Source of the DNA: Sapria himalayana
Lineage: Eukaryota; Streptophyta; Magnoliopsida; Malpighiales; Rafflesiaceae
DNA: 64,000 nt
Assembly (NCBI GenBank): GCA_029783825.1
Contig: JAREIK010002415.1
Span: forward strand, 1,874,253 to 1,938,252
Direction: 5' to 3'
The notes under the pieces are model-generated. The model was not told the DNA's origin. It made no database searches and worked only from the letters and a program-made list of their open reading frames with translations. The position numbers and the translations under genes were made by a program. Each line of letters begins with the position of its first letter. Within the stretch, counting starts at the first letter, position 1. Shown one piece after another: positions 25,831-38,730 of the stretch.

Positions 25831-28500
25831 ATATCTAAAATATGGCTAGCAATGATGTTTAGAGAGAGAGAGCGAAGAACTTCTATATTTCTACAATTTT
25901 CCACATGAACAAAAAGTTACTTTGAATGGTCATTTACTACTGCTTCTATAACGAAGAGATGTTTTGCTAAAGCATCATAAATTTCTTCCATATATCTATA
26001 TGTCCATATATATATATATTGAGGAAAAATATGAAGATTAATACAAATCGAGTATTCCCATAAAAAATAAAACGACTGAATAAAATAAATAAATACTCAC
26101 AATAATATAATATAACGAATACAAATTATAAAATGACATTATCATATATTAAATAAAATAAAAATTCAATTATAAATACAAAAAGAAACTATAAATACTC
26201 TTAATCTATATGAATCATCTCATCCTAGTATCTCAAGATAAAAAAAATATAAAAATACAATATAATTCTCAATAGTTTAAAATTTTTTATTTTTATTTAC
26301 AACTTATTAATGTTCTTTATTATTCATTTTACTATATTTTTATGATATGATACTATTTTTTTTATTATATTGTATTGATGTTCTTGAAATTATAATAATT
26401 TATATTTATTTTATTAAGATAAGAAGTAATATTTAATAATATATGTTCTGGACTAAAAATTAATTAGTAAATATGTTTATATCATATTAAACTATAAAAA
26501 AGTACTCACATATAAGAATATTCACATATATTCGCTATTACTATAAAATAATGTTTCATTAATGATACATACATTTCCAAAATAATTCTCATATTTTCTT
26601 ATATTCTTTATTATTATTTATTACAAGATACATCTGCCACAAAATTTGTGAAACATGAAACTTAGATTCAAGCTTGTAGGTTACAACTAATAGTTATGGT
26701 ACTAAACTAATAATTACAACGTTCAACTAACAATTACTAATCATATTTATTAGTTTTTAAAATTGTTTAAAATAAACATATTGCAACACAGAAAAATTAT
26801 CATGTGTTAAAAGATGATGTTATTAACACGGTAGAATAAAGGGTGTCCTAACAAATGTTGTAAAGAGAATACTCTTGTATGGCATGAAATTCATTAACTT
26901 TACAGAGATGCCCAAACTCTTCACGATCCACAGTTGTTAATGATATAAATTATATTTAATATAAATTTGGTAGAAGTTGAATTGTTAGAGTAATAATAAA
27001 CTACATTCTTATAGCTAAAATCATAAATTGAAGTTGATAAAACATTTTTTGGTAGAAAAAAATCTATTGTGTTGCACGACATTGTGGGTATTATAAACAT
27101 TAAAAATTTCTAAATATTTTTAATAGTTTTATATTCTCTATCTAAATCAAAAACATTATATATTTAAAATATTATACTTTTTTTAACTACCTACCCTTCT
27201 CCCAAACTCAACCCATATTTATTATTTGGCTCGTATATAAGCTATGAGGTTTCATGATTAGAATAGGTAAAATTAACATCCTAGCATCTGAACAACATGA
27301 TAAATGATAGCACCATGGAAAACGTATCCAACATCTACGAGGATCGAAATCATATTTTCAGTGTTAGAGTATTCATCATCTTTTGCCGATCAGTCTACCA
27401 TGTTGTTGGTTTGAATTTTTATTACCATGCTATTTGTTTTTAAAAATATTATTCTTGATAGTAATTATGTACAAAAAAGTTTGGTTCATATATTTTATAC
27501 TATCTTAGCTTGAGTGTCCATGACACATTGCTATATGTTGATCTTATTATATCAGTATGAAATCATTATTTTAATATTACTAAACTTGATTCAACAAGTC
27601 CACTCATCACTAACACAAGAGAGATCACAAGGAATCACACACTACGAAACATCTATTGAAGGAATATTGAAATTATTAGAAATATAAGTGTTTTATTTCA
27701 AAAAAACATAAATATGAAGTTATTATGTTTGAGATAATTTTGAGATAAATTTAATTTACAAAATGTTAGATACATGGTAAATATAAATCTTTACACACAC
27801 ACACACACATCATGATAATCTTTGTTAAAGATAAGTGCAACCATAAGAATATAAATGAATCATGTAGGAAAATGGCAAAAAGTCCAAAAAAATTAATAAG
27901 AATAATTATTTCTATATCATATGTTGATTTACAAGCTTATCACATGTTTTTATGCATGAATATCATGTGTTAGTATGTATGATTTCCATGTCTTGGCTTA
28001 CATGAGTAATAAGTATTGATTATGTGCTTACTATGTGTTCTCGTGCTTTAATGCCAAGTGCTTGAAAGTGTGCTTGTTATATGATGATGTGTATACCTGC
28101 CAATGATTGACTTGACATGTGAAAACTATGTGTTGGCTTACTAAATGTTGCATCAAAAATTAAAAAACGTGGAATAAAACTGATTTGGGGTTCCTAACAC
28201 ATCACAACACATATCATGAGAATATTTCAAAGTGAATCGAGAAATTATTGCTCAATTATTTTCAATTACATGTGTGAATATTATTGAGATTTCTAGAAGT
28301 TGGTCGAATAGTTCAAACTAGTTCAATCGAGTATAATCAATTTAATTTAATTTGACATACTAAACTATTATTTTATTTATTTTACTCATCTTACTCATAT
28401 TACTCATTTTACTCATTTTACTCATTTTACTTATTTTATTTATTTTATTTTAATTTATTTTATTTTATCTTTGAATTCAATCATTACTCTTTTTTGAATA
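25831..28500. other. AT-rich interior of the CACTA element, no gene recognised
   Basis: Stops in all frames. A short segment at 25815-25865 (CATACAACTTCAACAAA ... ATGTTTAGAGA) resembles 14118-14170 at the end of the other triplicated block. A (CA)8 run lies near 27795 and an imperfect TTACTCAT array at 28378-28430. No domain could be read; this region would lie upstream of Tnp2 in the element. Confidence 0.45.
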
Positions 28501-28715
28501 TTTTTTGTAGATATCAGGTCAGCATACCTAAGTATGTATTCTAGTTATGTTAAAAATACACATGCATATTGATGCTCACTATTTTTGTAGATATCAAGTC
28601 GGCATACCTAAGTATGTATACTAGTTATGTATAAAATACACATGCATATTGATGTATACTATTTTTGTAGATATCAAGTCGTCAAACCTAAGTATATATA
28701 CTGTTTATATATTAT
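28501..28715. repeat. 80-bp tandem repeat, about 2.6 copies
   Basis: TTTTTGTAGATATCA recurs at 28502, 28582 and 28662, exactly 80 bases apart, with the intervening ACCTAAGTATGTAT and ACACATGCATATTGATG phrases also conserved. The third copy is truncated. Confidence 0.92.
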
Positions 28716-30284
28716 TTTTGTATACTCACCATCAAAATCCACACAATAACAATGTATTATATCATAAATGCATGAAACATGTATACGAATAAGTTTATAT
28801 ATGAAATCCAAGCATACCATGGTGATTAAAGAAGAATTTCAGAAATAAAAAAAAATAGAATAAAAATGTTTACTCTTCGATTAAGCAATCCAAGATAATT
28901 AATGAAGAATAGATGTATAAACGTACCTCAAATCAATAACAAATTAAAACTTAAACCTCGAATTAATGTTAGTTGAATCGGCGTCGAGAGATGGATTTTG
29001 GAATGCGGAGTAATTTGGTTTTGTTAGATATGCGTCAAGTTGAGAAAGAGAATGTATATTTTAGGAAAATATTTATATTTTTAATTATTAAAACATTAAA
29101 TAAACAATATATATATAAAATACAAAAATACTCATTAATTTTATTTACTATCAAAATTTTTTCAACAAAATTAATGTGCGTGTAGCAAGGTACAAATGAA
29201 AAACAAATACCTTACAATTTTTTATTATCATATTAATTAAACAATAAATATATAAACAATAAAAAAATATGTTTTGCCTCAAAGAAAAATATCAAATATG
29301 TACAAAATTAACAAACTTTATATAATAAGATATAAATGAAAAGATAATTTGTCTTCTAGCCACTCACCTAAAAGTTATAAAATACTCTTAATATTAAAAA
29401 ATATATATATATTTATATTTTCTGGTTATAAATTTTTAAGAATTCATATTAATTTTTACGAAGATAATATTAAATAATTTTAAACGCATAAAATTTCATA
29501 TAATTTGATATCATTAATAATTTTTAAAATTCAAAAAATTAATTAAAGTGAGAAGTTAATTAAAAAAATTAATATTTATTATTTTAATAAAAACTTAATG
29601 TTAAAAGCTAATTGTAAAATATTACTCAATTGTTTAATTTTTATAAATTTTAGTGGATTAAGCATCTATGTATTTATTTATAATTATTATTTTATTTTCT
29701 TTTAACTTTATTGAAAAATTATATTTTTATTATATTTCAAGATTTTCAAAATTTGCATTATTTATTTTTTTAAAAGTTTTCTATAATTATAAAATTTTTT
29801 TAATACTTATAATAATATTATTATTTACTAGTTTATTCATCAATTTAGATATTTTTTGAAAATATTTTTTATTTTATCATACAATGAATTAATTTATATC
29901 TAAATTAGTAGAAATTTTAATGTATGATAATTTAATTTTTAAAATATCAAAAAAAATTGTATACTTATTGAATTAATTATTTAATGTTACTATAATTTAA
30001 ATTATTTAGTTTCTTAATTAATAATTTTAAAAACTTTTTTTGCATAATTTTTAAAAAAATTATTACATCATAAAAATAGTTATTTTAGTCCTTATTAATA
30101 CAAATTTTTTGTATTTTTATATATTTTAAATTAATTATTTATAATATCATTTTTTTATGATTTTACTAGGAGAATGTGTGGTTTAAGGATTATTCATCTA
30201 TAGACCAATAACATACATTTAATAAACAAAATTAAATAAACTATTAAAACAAATAATAAATAAAAAAATTTATATAATTAAATA
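28716..30284. other. AT-rich interior of the CACTA element near its 5' side
   Basis: No readable protein. A small patch of more balanced composition at 28960-29050 (containing GAATCGGCGTCGAGAGATGG) stands out and could be a remnant of the element's promoter or first exon; that is a guess from position. The rest is extremely AT-rich. Confidence 0.35.
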
Positions 30285-31250
30285 TTGGCTAGGGAAATAT
30301 CGTCGCCAAATCCGTAGCTAAATTACAGATTTTATAAGCTATAAAATATTCGTCGCTATATTACAAATTTTATTAGCTTGAGAAAATCCGTCGCTAAATC
30401 CATCACAAAATTAAGGATTTTATTTTTTTAGGGAAATTCTGTCACTAAATCCATCACTAATTTATGGATTTTATTAGCTAGGGATATTTGCTCGCTAATG
30501 TATAGATAAAATATGGATTTTATTAGTAGGAAAAATTTGTCACTAAATTCATCGCTAAATCAAGGATTTTATTAGCAATAGAACATTTGTCGTTAAATCT
30601 ATTGCTAAATCTAGGATTTTATTAGCAAGGGAACATCCGTCGCTAAATCCATCTCTAAATTAATGATTTTATTAGCAATGGAAAATTCATCTCTAAATCC
30701 ATCACTAAATCAATGATTTTATTAGCAAGAGATATTCCGTCACAAAATATGTCACTAAATCAAAGATTTTATTAGCAATAAAAATTTCGTCACTAAATTC
30801 ATCGCTAAATCCATCACTAAATTAAGAATTTTATTAGCAAGAGAAATTCTGTTGCTAAATCAATGATTTTATTAGCAATAAAAATTATGTCACTTAATCC
30901 ATTGCTAAATCAAGGATTTTATTAGCAAGGGATATTCCGTCGCAAAATCCATCGCTAAAATCTTTGCTTTTCTAAAGCAGAAGGTACGAAAATTTTTCAT
31001 CGCTAATCAATCGCTAAAATTCCTACTTTTCTTGAGTGGAATTTATGAAAATTTTTCGTCGCTAATCCGACGCTAAATCCATCGCTAAATCCCCCACTTT
31101 TCTCTAGCAGAATTTTCAAAAAATTTTCCGTCGCTAATCCGTTGCTTTTTTTATCATGAAAAAAATCATTAATTCCTTGCTATTCTTTAGCTAATCCATT
31201 GCAATTTAGCTTGGGATTGATTCCAAGCTAAAATTCCCTAGCTAAATCAA
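30285..31250. repeat. Right subterminal repeat array of the CACTA element
   Basis: About 15-18 imperfect copies of a roughly 50-bp unit with GATTTTATTAGCAA, CCGTCGCTAAATCC and ATCGCTAAATCAA. The same words, inverted, occur at the left end. The array is nearly 1 kb, more than twice the left cluster. It marks the element's 5' end, where TnpA-type proteins bind in En/Spm (inference from family). Confidence 0.85.
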
Positions 31251-31265
31251 TATTTTCTTGTCATG

Positions 31266-33630
31266 GAAGATAACTTCTTTACATTCATAGGAATTGGTAA
31301 ACTTGAATGTCATTTATCAAATAAAAGTGACAAATCAAATGCAGAACAAAGGGTATGTATTTGGACCCAACAACAATATCCCAAAGCATCAGCATTCGAT
31401 CATGAGAAATTACAAAACTTTTTTATATGGTAACAATGAGAGTTGGCTGTATCATATTGGACAATCCTTTATAAACATGAGGAATAAAATGTGGTGAACT
31501 TCAAGAATCAATGGGGTTGCAGTTTTAATTACCAACCATCATGAAGGATGAAAATCAATTGTGGGTGATGGGGTGAAATTTATTATAGCAAAACAAGTGA
31601 TATGAAAGAAAATACAAAGAATTATTCCTTAATATTGCTTAAAAGTGAAAATGAGCTAAAAGGACACTGAATAAAATAGTTAGACATTTTGGAGGTCAAA
31701 GTATTGTGACTCATCCAAGAATCATGTAAAATAATTTTAAAAAAGCAAATTCTAGAGTTTTTTGGGGGTAACAATGCCTAAACTCCCTCAAAAACTGACT
31801 CCAACTTAAGAGAACTAGAACAATGATAACAATGAAGCTGTGACGCATAATTAATAAAGGTATAACTCAATAATAAGTGCAAAACCATGTTTCACTCAAA
31901 CATGACAAAAAAAGGAGATGGAGAATCAGAGGAGTGAATAAAGCTTACTCGAGGTCATGAATAGAAATAAATAGATCAAAACGAAGCCAAAGGTAAGTTT
32001 TTAATGAATCTTTGATTTTAACAATAATTTAGAAAGAGAACATTAGATGAACACTCCAAAAAAAATTTATATTTTGAAAATTAAAAGTGAACATATTGTT
32101 TATCCAAAATTCTTGCCCAAATTGAAAATTATGTTAAATTTATGAAAGATATAATGAGTAGTAATAAAAAGTTGGAGATATATGGTACCAAGAATATGAC
32201 CAAGAAGTGTAGTGTCATTATTTAAAAAAATTTTTTAGGAAATTGAAAGACCCCAAGAGCTTTTAGAAGACATCATGGAAGTTGTGATCAAGTGTCAACT
32301 TGATGCTCTTGTCCATTGCATAAATATTAAATCTTAGAAAAATTACTCAAACATCTCTCTCACTCCAAATAATATATTGGACTATTGAGCATCCATATGG
32401 AATCATCAAAGATGTATAGGTCAAGGTTGATATTTTTATTTTTCTAGTAGATTTCATTATTTTTAATATATAACAAGATTAATATGTGTTGCTAATTTTG
32501 GGGTGACCATTTTTGGCCATGGGATAAGGTTTTATTAATGTCATGAAGGGTGAGTTCACTCTCTATGTTAGTAAGTAATAAGTAATATATAATATTTTCA
32601 ATGACTTATGAGGTCTAGACAATGATGAGATTATGTGTTAGAGAAATAATAATCTACTTCATACCACACTGCAATAAAAAGTAGATTTCTAGTGGATAGA
32701 TTTTTTATTATTAGATGAATGAAGCAACATGTATGAATTGGACGAAAATGAAATAAACAAGGCTGAGATAGAATTAATGGAAGAAAAAATTAAAGACAAA
32801 GCTGTGGATGTACCCACTATAATTTTGGTGTTTTAGAATAAAAATGACCAATGAAAGATATAAAAAAAACTATAGATGTGCCTAGAACCTTGACATAGCT
32901 AAAATAGAAGGAATTATTCTATCATAAGCAAAAGGATAAAGCTATGACTATACACAATACTATGACTTTTGAGTTATAGAAAGAAAATTACAAGGAAAAG
33001 ATACAAGACAAAGTTATGACTTTGATAATGGTCATGACTTTGCAAATACATAAAGGAAAAGGAAAAGTTAAAAAAAAGTAATGATAGTACTCAACACCGT
33101 GACTCTTGGGATCTAGCATGAAAATGGATATTGGAGTGGAGAAAAAGCCTCAAGATTCACTAAAGTCATTGTAACAAATGAGGAAGCAACCTTAAAGACA
33201 AACATAACTAAAGAAAGATCAAAAAATGAATAGACCAATGAGAAAGAAGTAAAATAGCACACTGAAAAAATCATGTGGACATCAGGGCTCTCCAATGGAG
33301 TAAAATGGTTTTGATGGTCTAGCTATGGGTGCTAAACATAGTGCTACTAGGGAGGCAACCCAAAAATTTTATTTTAGCATGTGTGATGTAAAAATATTTA
33401 TACCCATTATATAAATGGATACACACATCTAATGACCCACTAGTATAGTTATTGAAATTAAACATTATCATGACGACCAATAAGTTTGCTTGAAGTTGCT
33501 CAATTATTCATAGACATACAATACTCAAACCTTTTTGTAACAATTCATTGTGATCATAAAAAATTTTTAGAGAAGTAATTGCTCAATGATAAAAATTTGT
33601 TTTAGTGTGAGAATTTGTTTGATGTTTAAT
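31266..33630 (+). other. Possible LTR-retrotransposon 3' internal region, heavily decayed
   Basis: Right flank of the CACTA element. A Lys/Glu-rich plus-strand reading near 32720-32800 (DENEINKAEIELMEEKIKDK) has no domain that I recognise, and an AAAGCTATGACTAT-like phrase recurs between 32800 and 33030. GGGAGGCAACCCAA at 33351-33364 and TTTTAGTGTGAGAATTTG near 33600 resemble sequences found before the 3' LTR of some plant gypsy elements. This is weak and no LTR could be bounded. Confidence 0.3.
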
Positions 33631-34807
33631 TTATTAAATATTCTTGTATATTTTTGTATTTAATAATAATATGAATTTATGATGCAACACTAAATAATAC
33701 GTAATAATAATAATATTTATTATTAATAATGATAATAATATGTATATATAGAAAATTAGCTAATATGTATTTATTATATGATTTTTGGTATTTTGGAGAG
33801 TTTTGATAAATAATTGTCATATCAATGAGTTTTGGAGGTGTTTAGTTTAGGAGATTGATTCTTGAGTCTCATTTAGTTTCGATATGTATTCTTGGCCGAA
33901 ACTAAACCAAAATGGTTTAGATAAGTTATTATAAATCATGACTCTACCAAACTCATTAGCACAATCTTTTTACCATGCAACACTAACTCAATGAATATGA
34001 TATTTTTATGGAGTCGTAGCTAAACCTAGCTTATAGAATTTTAATAACTACGATACTAATTCTTTTTCGTAACAATGAAGTATCTCACTAGTACTTAAGG
34101 TCATAGACAATTTCTTAGTATGATGATTTTATCTTTATATGGCTCAGTATCTCAAATAATAGCCACAATGATTTTATAATATCATGGCTTTTAAGGTATA
34201 GAAAATTACAAAACTACAACTATTCATGTCGAAGTCATGTAAATTATTTAATGCTATAAATTTTAAGACACTAAATATTATAAAAGACATTACTCAAGTA
34301 TGACTCTTATACTTAAAAGAAGATATAACTATGACTTATATGCAAAAGCTAAGTGCCAATGTCATGACATCCTAACACCATGGTTGTAATGTGTTATATG
34401 AGAGAAGAAAATGCTAGTATCATGGCCACTCACGGTGCCACATACACTCAAGCGATATGAAAAGTTATTTTTATATCTAGGTCAATCCACGATACTATGG
34501 TCACAACCAACACAAGAAAGATTATTTGTCAATGTTGTGGCTTTCACATAGCACCATGACTATATAATAATATTAAAAGCTATCTTCATACCATGGAAAC
34601 TTCACAACACCACAACCCTCGATGTACTACAAATGAATGGATGTACAAAGCCAATATTATTTTAATAATATAATAACTTTGTGTTATAGAGACATTAAGC
34701 CCAATTTATGGTCATTTCCAACAGAATAATTTTGAGATATAGAAAGATTGGGCTTAATTTGTGGTAATTTTTAGTATTATAATTTTATGTTACATAAAGA
34801 TCAAGAT
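33631..34807. other. AT-rich spacer with short 'ATGAC' phrases
   Basis: No gene. From about 34070 to 34700 phrases such as CACCATGACTAT and AAGCTATCTT recur loosely, suggesting continuation of the retrotransposon debris. Confidence 0.35.
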
Positions 34808-34815
34808 GTTGAACA
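34808..34815. repeat. Left target duplication of the 34.8-kb hAT-type element
   Basis: GTTGAACA here and GTTGAATA at 35288-35295: seven of eight bases agree; the difference is a C/T. Confidence 0.85.
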
Positions 34816-35287
34816 TAGACATGTCAACCAAGCTAGGCAACCCGGGCATAGTTTGTGGCATGTCATGATCAAGTTTTGTGATTGGTCCTGGACCATGCCG
34901 ACCCATGGCATGTCACATGCCATGTTGGCTTGGTGACATGGTCCACACTGGCTTGGTAACCCGAGTTCAGCTATGATTGACTCTCGGATCATTGGTCTAG
35001 TCCTGTTGAGTGATTGCTTGACTGGGTGTTTTTTTTAAAACAATCCATGTAAGATGGATACTACTTACGGGGCTATCATATTTGGGAAGCTAGGCTTCCC
35101 CTACCCCACCCATTATATTTTCACATAATGGGTTTGGTAGGAGAGGCATGGCTACCTGGCATGGTGTGGCACAACCCTACTCTTTGCGAGCCAACTATTC
35201 CATGTCATGCCTAGGCTAGCATAGTGGCATGACAATAGCGCACTATAATGGTCATATCGGCATGGCAGGACTCATTCGACACCTCTA
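34816..35287. mobile_element. Non-autonomous hAT-type element, 472 bp
   Basis: Starts TAGACATGTCAACC and ends GACACCTCTA, decayed terminal inverted repeats of the same kind as copy A. Flanked by a 7/8 target duplication. The interior is GC-richer than its surroundings with many GGCATG/CATGCC words, which look like GGCACG after CpG decay. No transposase; the 63-codon frame in it is an artefact. Confidence 0.85.
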
Positions 35288-35295
35288 GTTGAATA

Positions 35296-36099
35296 GAGTT
35301 ACAACTATTTTCTAGAGTTGCAACCTCAGACTAAAGAGATGAACACCAAAGTTGCAACTTTCTTCATCTATTAGTCAAAGTAATGAAAGGCTATCTAAGT
35401 ATAAAAGTGTAAGATAAATAATTTTGGATAATATCTCAATCCTTCTCCCACTCATAATAAGTATTTCCATGATAACTATAAAACCTAAAAATCAATGTCA
35501 CACTTCTTAGAAGTTACACAAGCAATTAAGGGATGCATGACTTATGTCAACCCTAGAGTTGGGGTTGGGGCTCTAAACCTTTTGCTTCTAGTGATAGATT
35601 TGAAAATGTATATCAAATTAGTATGGCCTATGGTTTGTGTAATTTTAATTATGTGATATAATTTGTTTTAACTATGAATGAATTAATTATTTCATTTATT
35701 TTATGTATAAAAACTGATGGATAATGACGAAATATAACTTAAATTAGGGTTTTGATTTTTGTAGGTTTGTGAGAGGTTATCATATTGGCAGGTGATAGGT
35801 AAACCATGATGTTCACACGTACATATAATTAGAAGGTTATGATAACCTTTTTGATTACGATGCATGAGATATATATTAAATATTAATACTTTAATACGAG
35901 TCAATTGTACATATTTTAAAAAGACTAGTTCTCAATTATGATGAATGTTATATAGAATATCACAAGGAATTCATCTTTAGTGTATGATGCACATCATTAC
36001 TAAGGTGTGCAATAACAAGTAATCTTTAAGAACTTATAGGGTGCTTAAAGTATTCACTAGAATAATAAAAGTTATTGGATTAAACAAGAAAAAAAGTTA
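35296..36099. other. AT-rich spacer, nothing certain
   Basis: Could hold the decayed N-terminal part of the hAT relic that follows on the same strand, but no finger or middle motif is readable. The 60-70 codon frames here have no support. Confidence 0.35.
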
Positions 36100-36960
36100 T
36101 TTCTCATGCATTAGAATAATAAAAAATTTACTAAAATATGATGTGAAGCCTAATAGATTGTAAGAGAGTAGTAGTATCAAGTATCTCAATAGGTCTAAAA
36201 CTAATTTTAAACAAATATTAGACACCATTGTAATTACACCTAAAAGATGTTGGAGTCATGTATTAGCTACAAATATATAATATTCAACTATGTTAATAGT
36301 AAGGGTGATGAACTTGTTAATAATGATTCTGATTGAGATACAAGAATTTCTTATATAAAAAATTTAGATATTTTATATGACACGATGAATATATATTCAA
36401 CAATGTACACTCCAACTACTTGCATTGCACACAGACACACACACAACATTAACAACAATTTAATAAGAAAATAGGCTACCCTGCATTTAGTATCATAAAT
36501 TTAAGATGTAAATAAGTATTTAAAATATTGATTCTCTATTCAATCTCTTTATTACTTGGTTGTTTTATGGATCATAGGGTTAAGGCTAAAGCGGTAGAAA
36601 ATATTTTGACATACATATCTATGTGCATAAATTAGGAACACCATCTTGAATGTCTCATTCATAAAAAATTGATTAACTTATTTAAAAACTATATCTAGGT
36701 TCTGAGTATGGATGACATTGACACCATATTATGAAATGATATCTTTTACATTAAGTTATTTAGAGACATATGATAGGGTAGTCTATCAAATAGGATTGAA
36801 TTGTCTTCATAATTTGATACTGATTAGTTCTTTATCCTACCACATGGAGATAATAAGAATTTGAATTAGTAGAAATCATACGAATCCACTTATCCCATGT
36901 GTTGTGGCAGGATATTTGGATTGTGGGTTATTTGAACCCACAGAGTACCAGGAATGATGA
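36100..36960 (+). pseudogene. hAT transposase relic, C-terminal half (copy D)
   Basis: The plus strand matches the copy A protein in order: MLESCISYKY from 36249, then ARISY-like IKNLDILYDTMN and STMYTPTTCIA (36360-36430), and finally KSYESTYPM (about 36872-36898), the counterpart of WWKSYESTFPV. Stops and small indels are frequent. The opposite orientation to copies A, B, C and E shows that it is an independent insertion. No termini were found, and the 472-bp element 0.8 kb to the left is a separate insertion. Confidence 0.8.
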
Positions 36961-38584
36961 CTGATTAATCAAGAAATGAAAATAAATAATCAACAACTCA
37001 AAATTAAGAAAAACCTAAAATAAAGTCTAACAACTATATCTAGTGAAAATAAAATTCAAGTAACAATAATGCCAAAACGAATGATAAATACTAGAATTTT
37101 TCACACGTACTAGTAGTACATAAAGCACAATATACCCAAAAATTATGTTTTAAACCAAAATATATTTTATAGGATATAATACCCTAGAAATGAAAAATCC
37201 AATACACATATTTAAACATAAGATTTTGGAGTGAATGCTCTATATCTTTTTCAATGTTATTCTTTATGTGATAAGGTTAGTTCGTTGAATTTATGGCTCG
37301 TAATTAACAACACGATGACATAACTATTTTTGGGCAGAAGATAAAATTTTTTCCATAACTTTTAACTCTTTAAAATTATCCAAGCTCTAATTCATTGTGG
37401 CATATACTTCTGTACACAAATAAAAATAGAAACCAATAATATCCATGCTACACACATTTAAATTATAGAGACATCGTTATTATATATATAATATGCACAC
37501 ATAATGCATAGAAAATAAACCACACATCAATCTACATATTAAACATACACAATACAATTTAAACACAATCACATAAATAAAAATAATAATATTCATAAGT
37601 GTGTAGAGGAGGGAGAGAGAGAGAGAAACCTTGAGATTTAGTTTCTAGAATTCAAATCCAAATATATGAAAATGACAAACCCAACACATGCATGCCCAAC
37701 ACAATCACATAACAATAATTTTGAGATAGTGAAAGCATGATTCTTTTCGTGCAGCTAAAAAAACATTAATTTATTTTATTTAATAATAAAAATAAAACAT
37801 GACATTTTATCCCATGTATTTGGTCTACCATACTTCATGCCTTATAAAAAATAAAATAAACAAAATAAAAAAACTAGTCTACCCATTTATTATGAAAACC
37901 CAACACATTGCTATCTAAGATGATATTTAATATAGTGACTCCCTTGCTATCTAACATAGCATCGTAGTTTATTTTTTCCAATTACAGTTAATATTATTTT
38001 AGATAAGAGATTAAAACTATAATCATATATCATATAGGTATTTGGATGCATGAAAAACTAAGATTATTCAATATTAGATATTCATGATAAAGTATTTAGT
38101 TGCTAGCAAAATAATAATTTATTAGATATAAAGATTGAGAATTTTGAGGCCACCATTAGTGATACATTCAGACATATATATGATGATGATGACTTGCATC
38201 TGCACTATCATACCATATATACAATATTGGTGACTTACGAGATTTTTTTTTTATTTTTTTCTTATGTTACCATATTGTTATTATTTTTTTATTTCTATTA
38301 AATATGTTATTATGCACTTTTGATCTTATGAGTCATGCTTTAGCGTATATTATATATGTATATGTATCATATTATGTTTTTGTTTATTGAATATAATGAA
38401 TTTTTTTCGTTAACCACTTTTTTGTATTTGAGGCAGATATCATTTTTTAAATTATTTATTTCATATAAATTCATTTAAAAGTAATGTTTTAATAAATAAT
38501 TAAATAAAAATATTAAATTTCAAAATAGTTTAGTTAAAATTCTACCCAAAAACTAACATGAACCAAAATGACCCAAAACGACTT
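36961..38584. other. AT-rich spacer, no gene recognised
   Basis: Expected to include the decayed 3' end of hAT copy D, but no terminus is readable. Contains only short A- and T-rich runs and a few ACACACA strings. A GAGAGAGA run lies near 37612. Confidence 0.4.
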
Positions 38585-38730
38585 GACATTACCATGTGTC
38601 AAATGAGTCATGTTGGGCTTGTTGCTTTGTTATCATGTCACGCCAAGCACATGCACAACACAATGGCATGATTGGGCCACACAAAAATGAGCAATGACAA
38701 CACACCATAACCCATTTGATATTTTTTTTC
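38585..38730. mobile_element. Very short hAT-type element, decayed
   Basis: CATGTGTCAAATGAGTC at the left and CCCATTTGATATTTTT at the right look like worn forms of the shared termini, with a GGCATG/CATGTCACGCC-rich core. The target duplication cannot be fixed, so limits are approximate. Confidence 0.5.

Larger units (their letters stand above)
10494..31265 (-). mobile_element. Large CACTA (En/Spm) transposon, about 20.8 kb, with nested hAT
   Basis: The left end reads ACTACAAGAAAAATCCC from 10496, the plant CACTA terminal motif (family form CACTACAAGAAAA). The right end at 31251-31265 reads TATTTTCTTGTCATG, its degenerate inverse (family form TTTTCTTGTAGTG). Both ends carry clustered CCTAGCTAAA / TAGCGACGGA-type subterminal repeats, as CACTA elements do. 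Between them lie a TnpA-like gene and a Tnp2 gene, both on the minus strand, so the element's 5' end is on the right. Removing the nested 3.5-kb hAT leaves about 17.3 kb. The outermost bases are mutated and no matching 3-bp target duplication can be fixed, so the limits are good to a few bases. Both transposase genes are broken, so the copy is not autonomous. Confidence 0.8.

Noticed and set aside
28973..29185. 70-codon plus-strand frame starting MNRRREMDFGM
   Set aside because: No recognisable domain; it becomes Ile/Lys-rich AT-driven sequence after 36 codons. The start may sit in a remnant of element 5' sequence, noted only as a composition anomaly.
29668..29859. Hydrophobic 63-codon frame resembling a membrane protein
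   Set aside because: Phe/Ile/Leu/Tyr content follows from near-pure A+T sequence; no start context or conservation can be argued.
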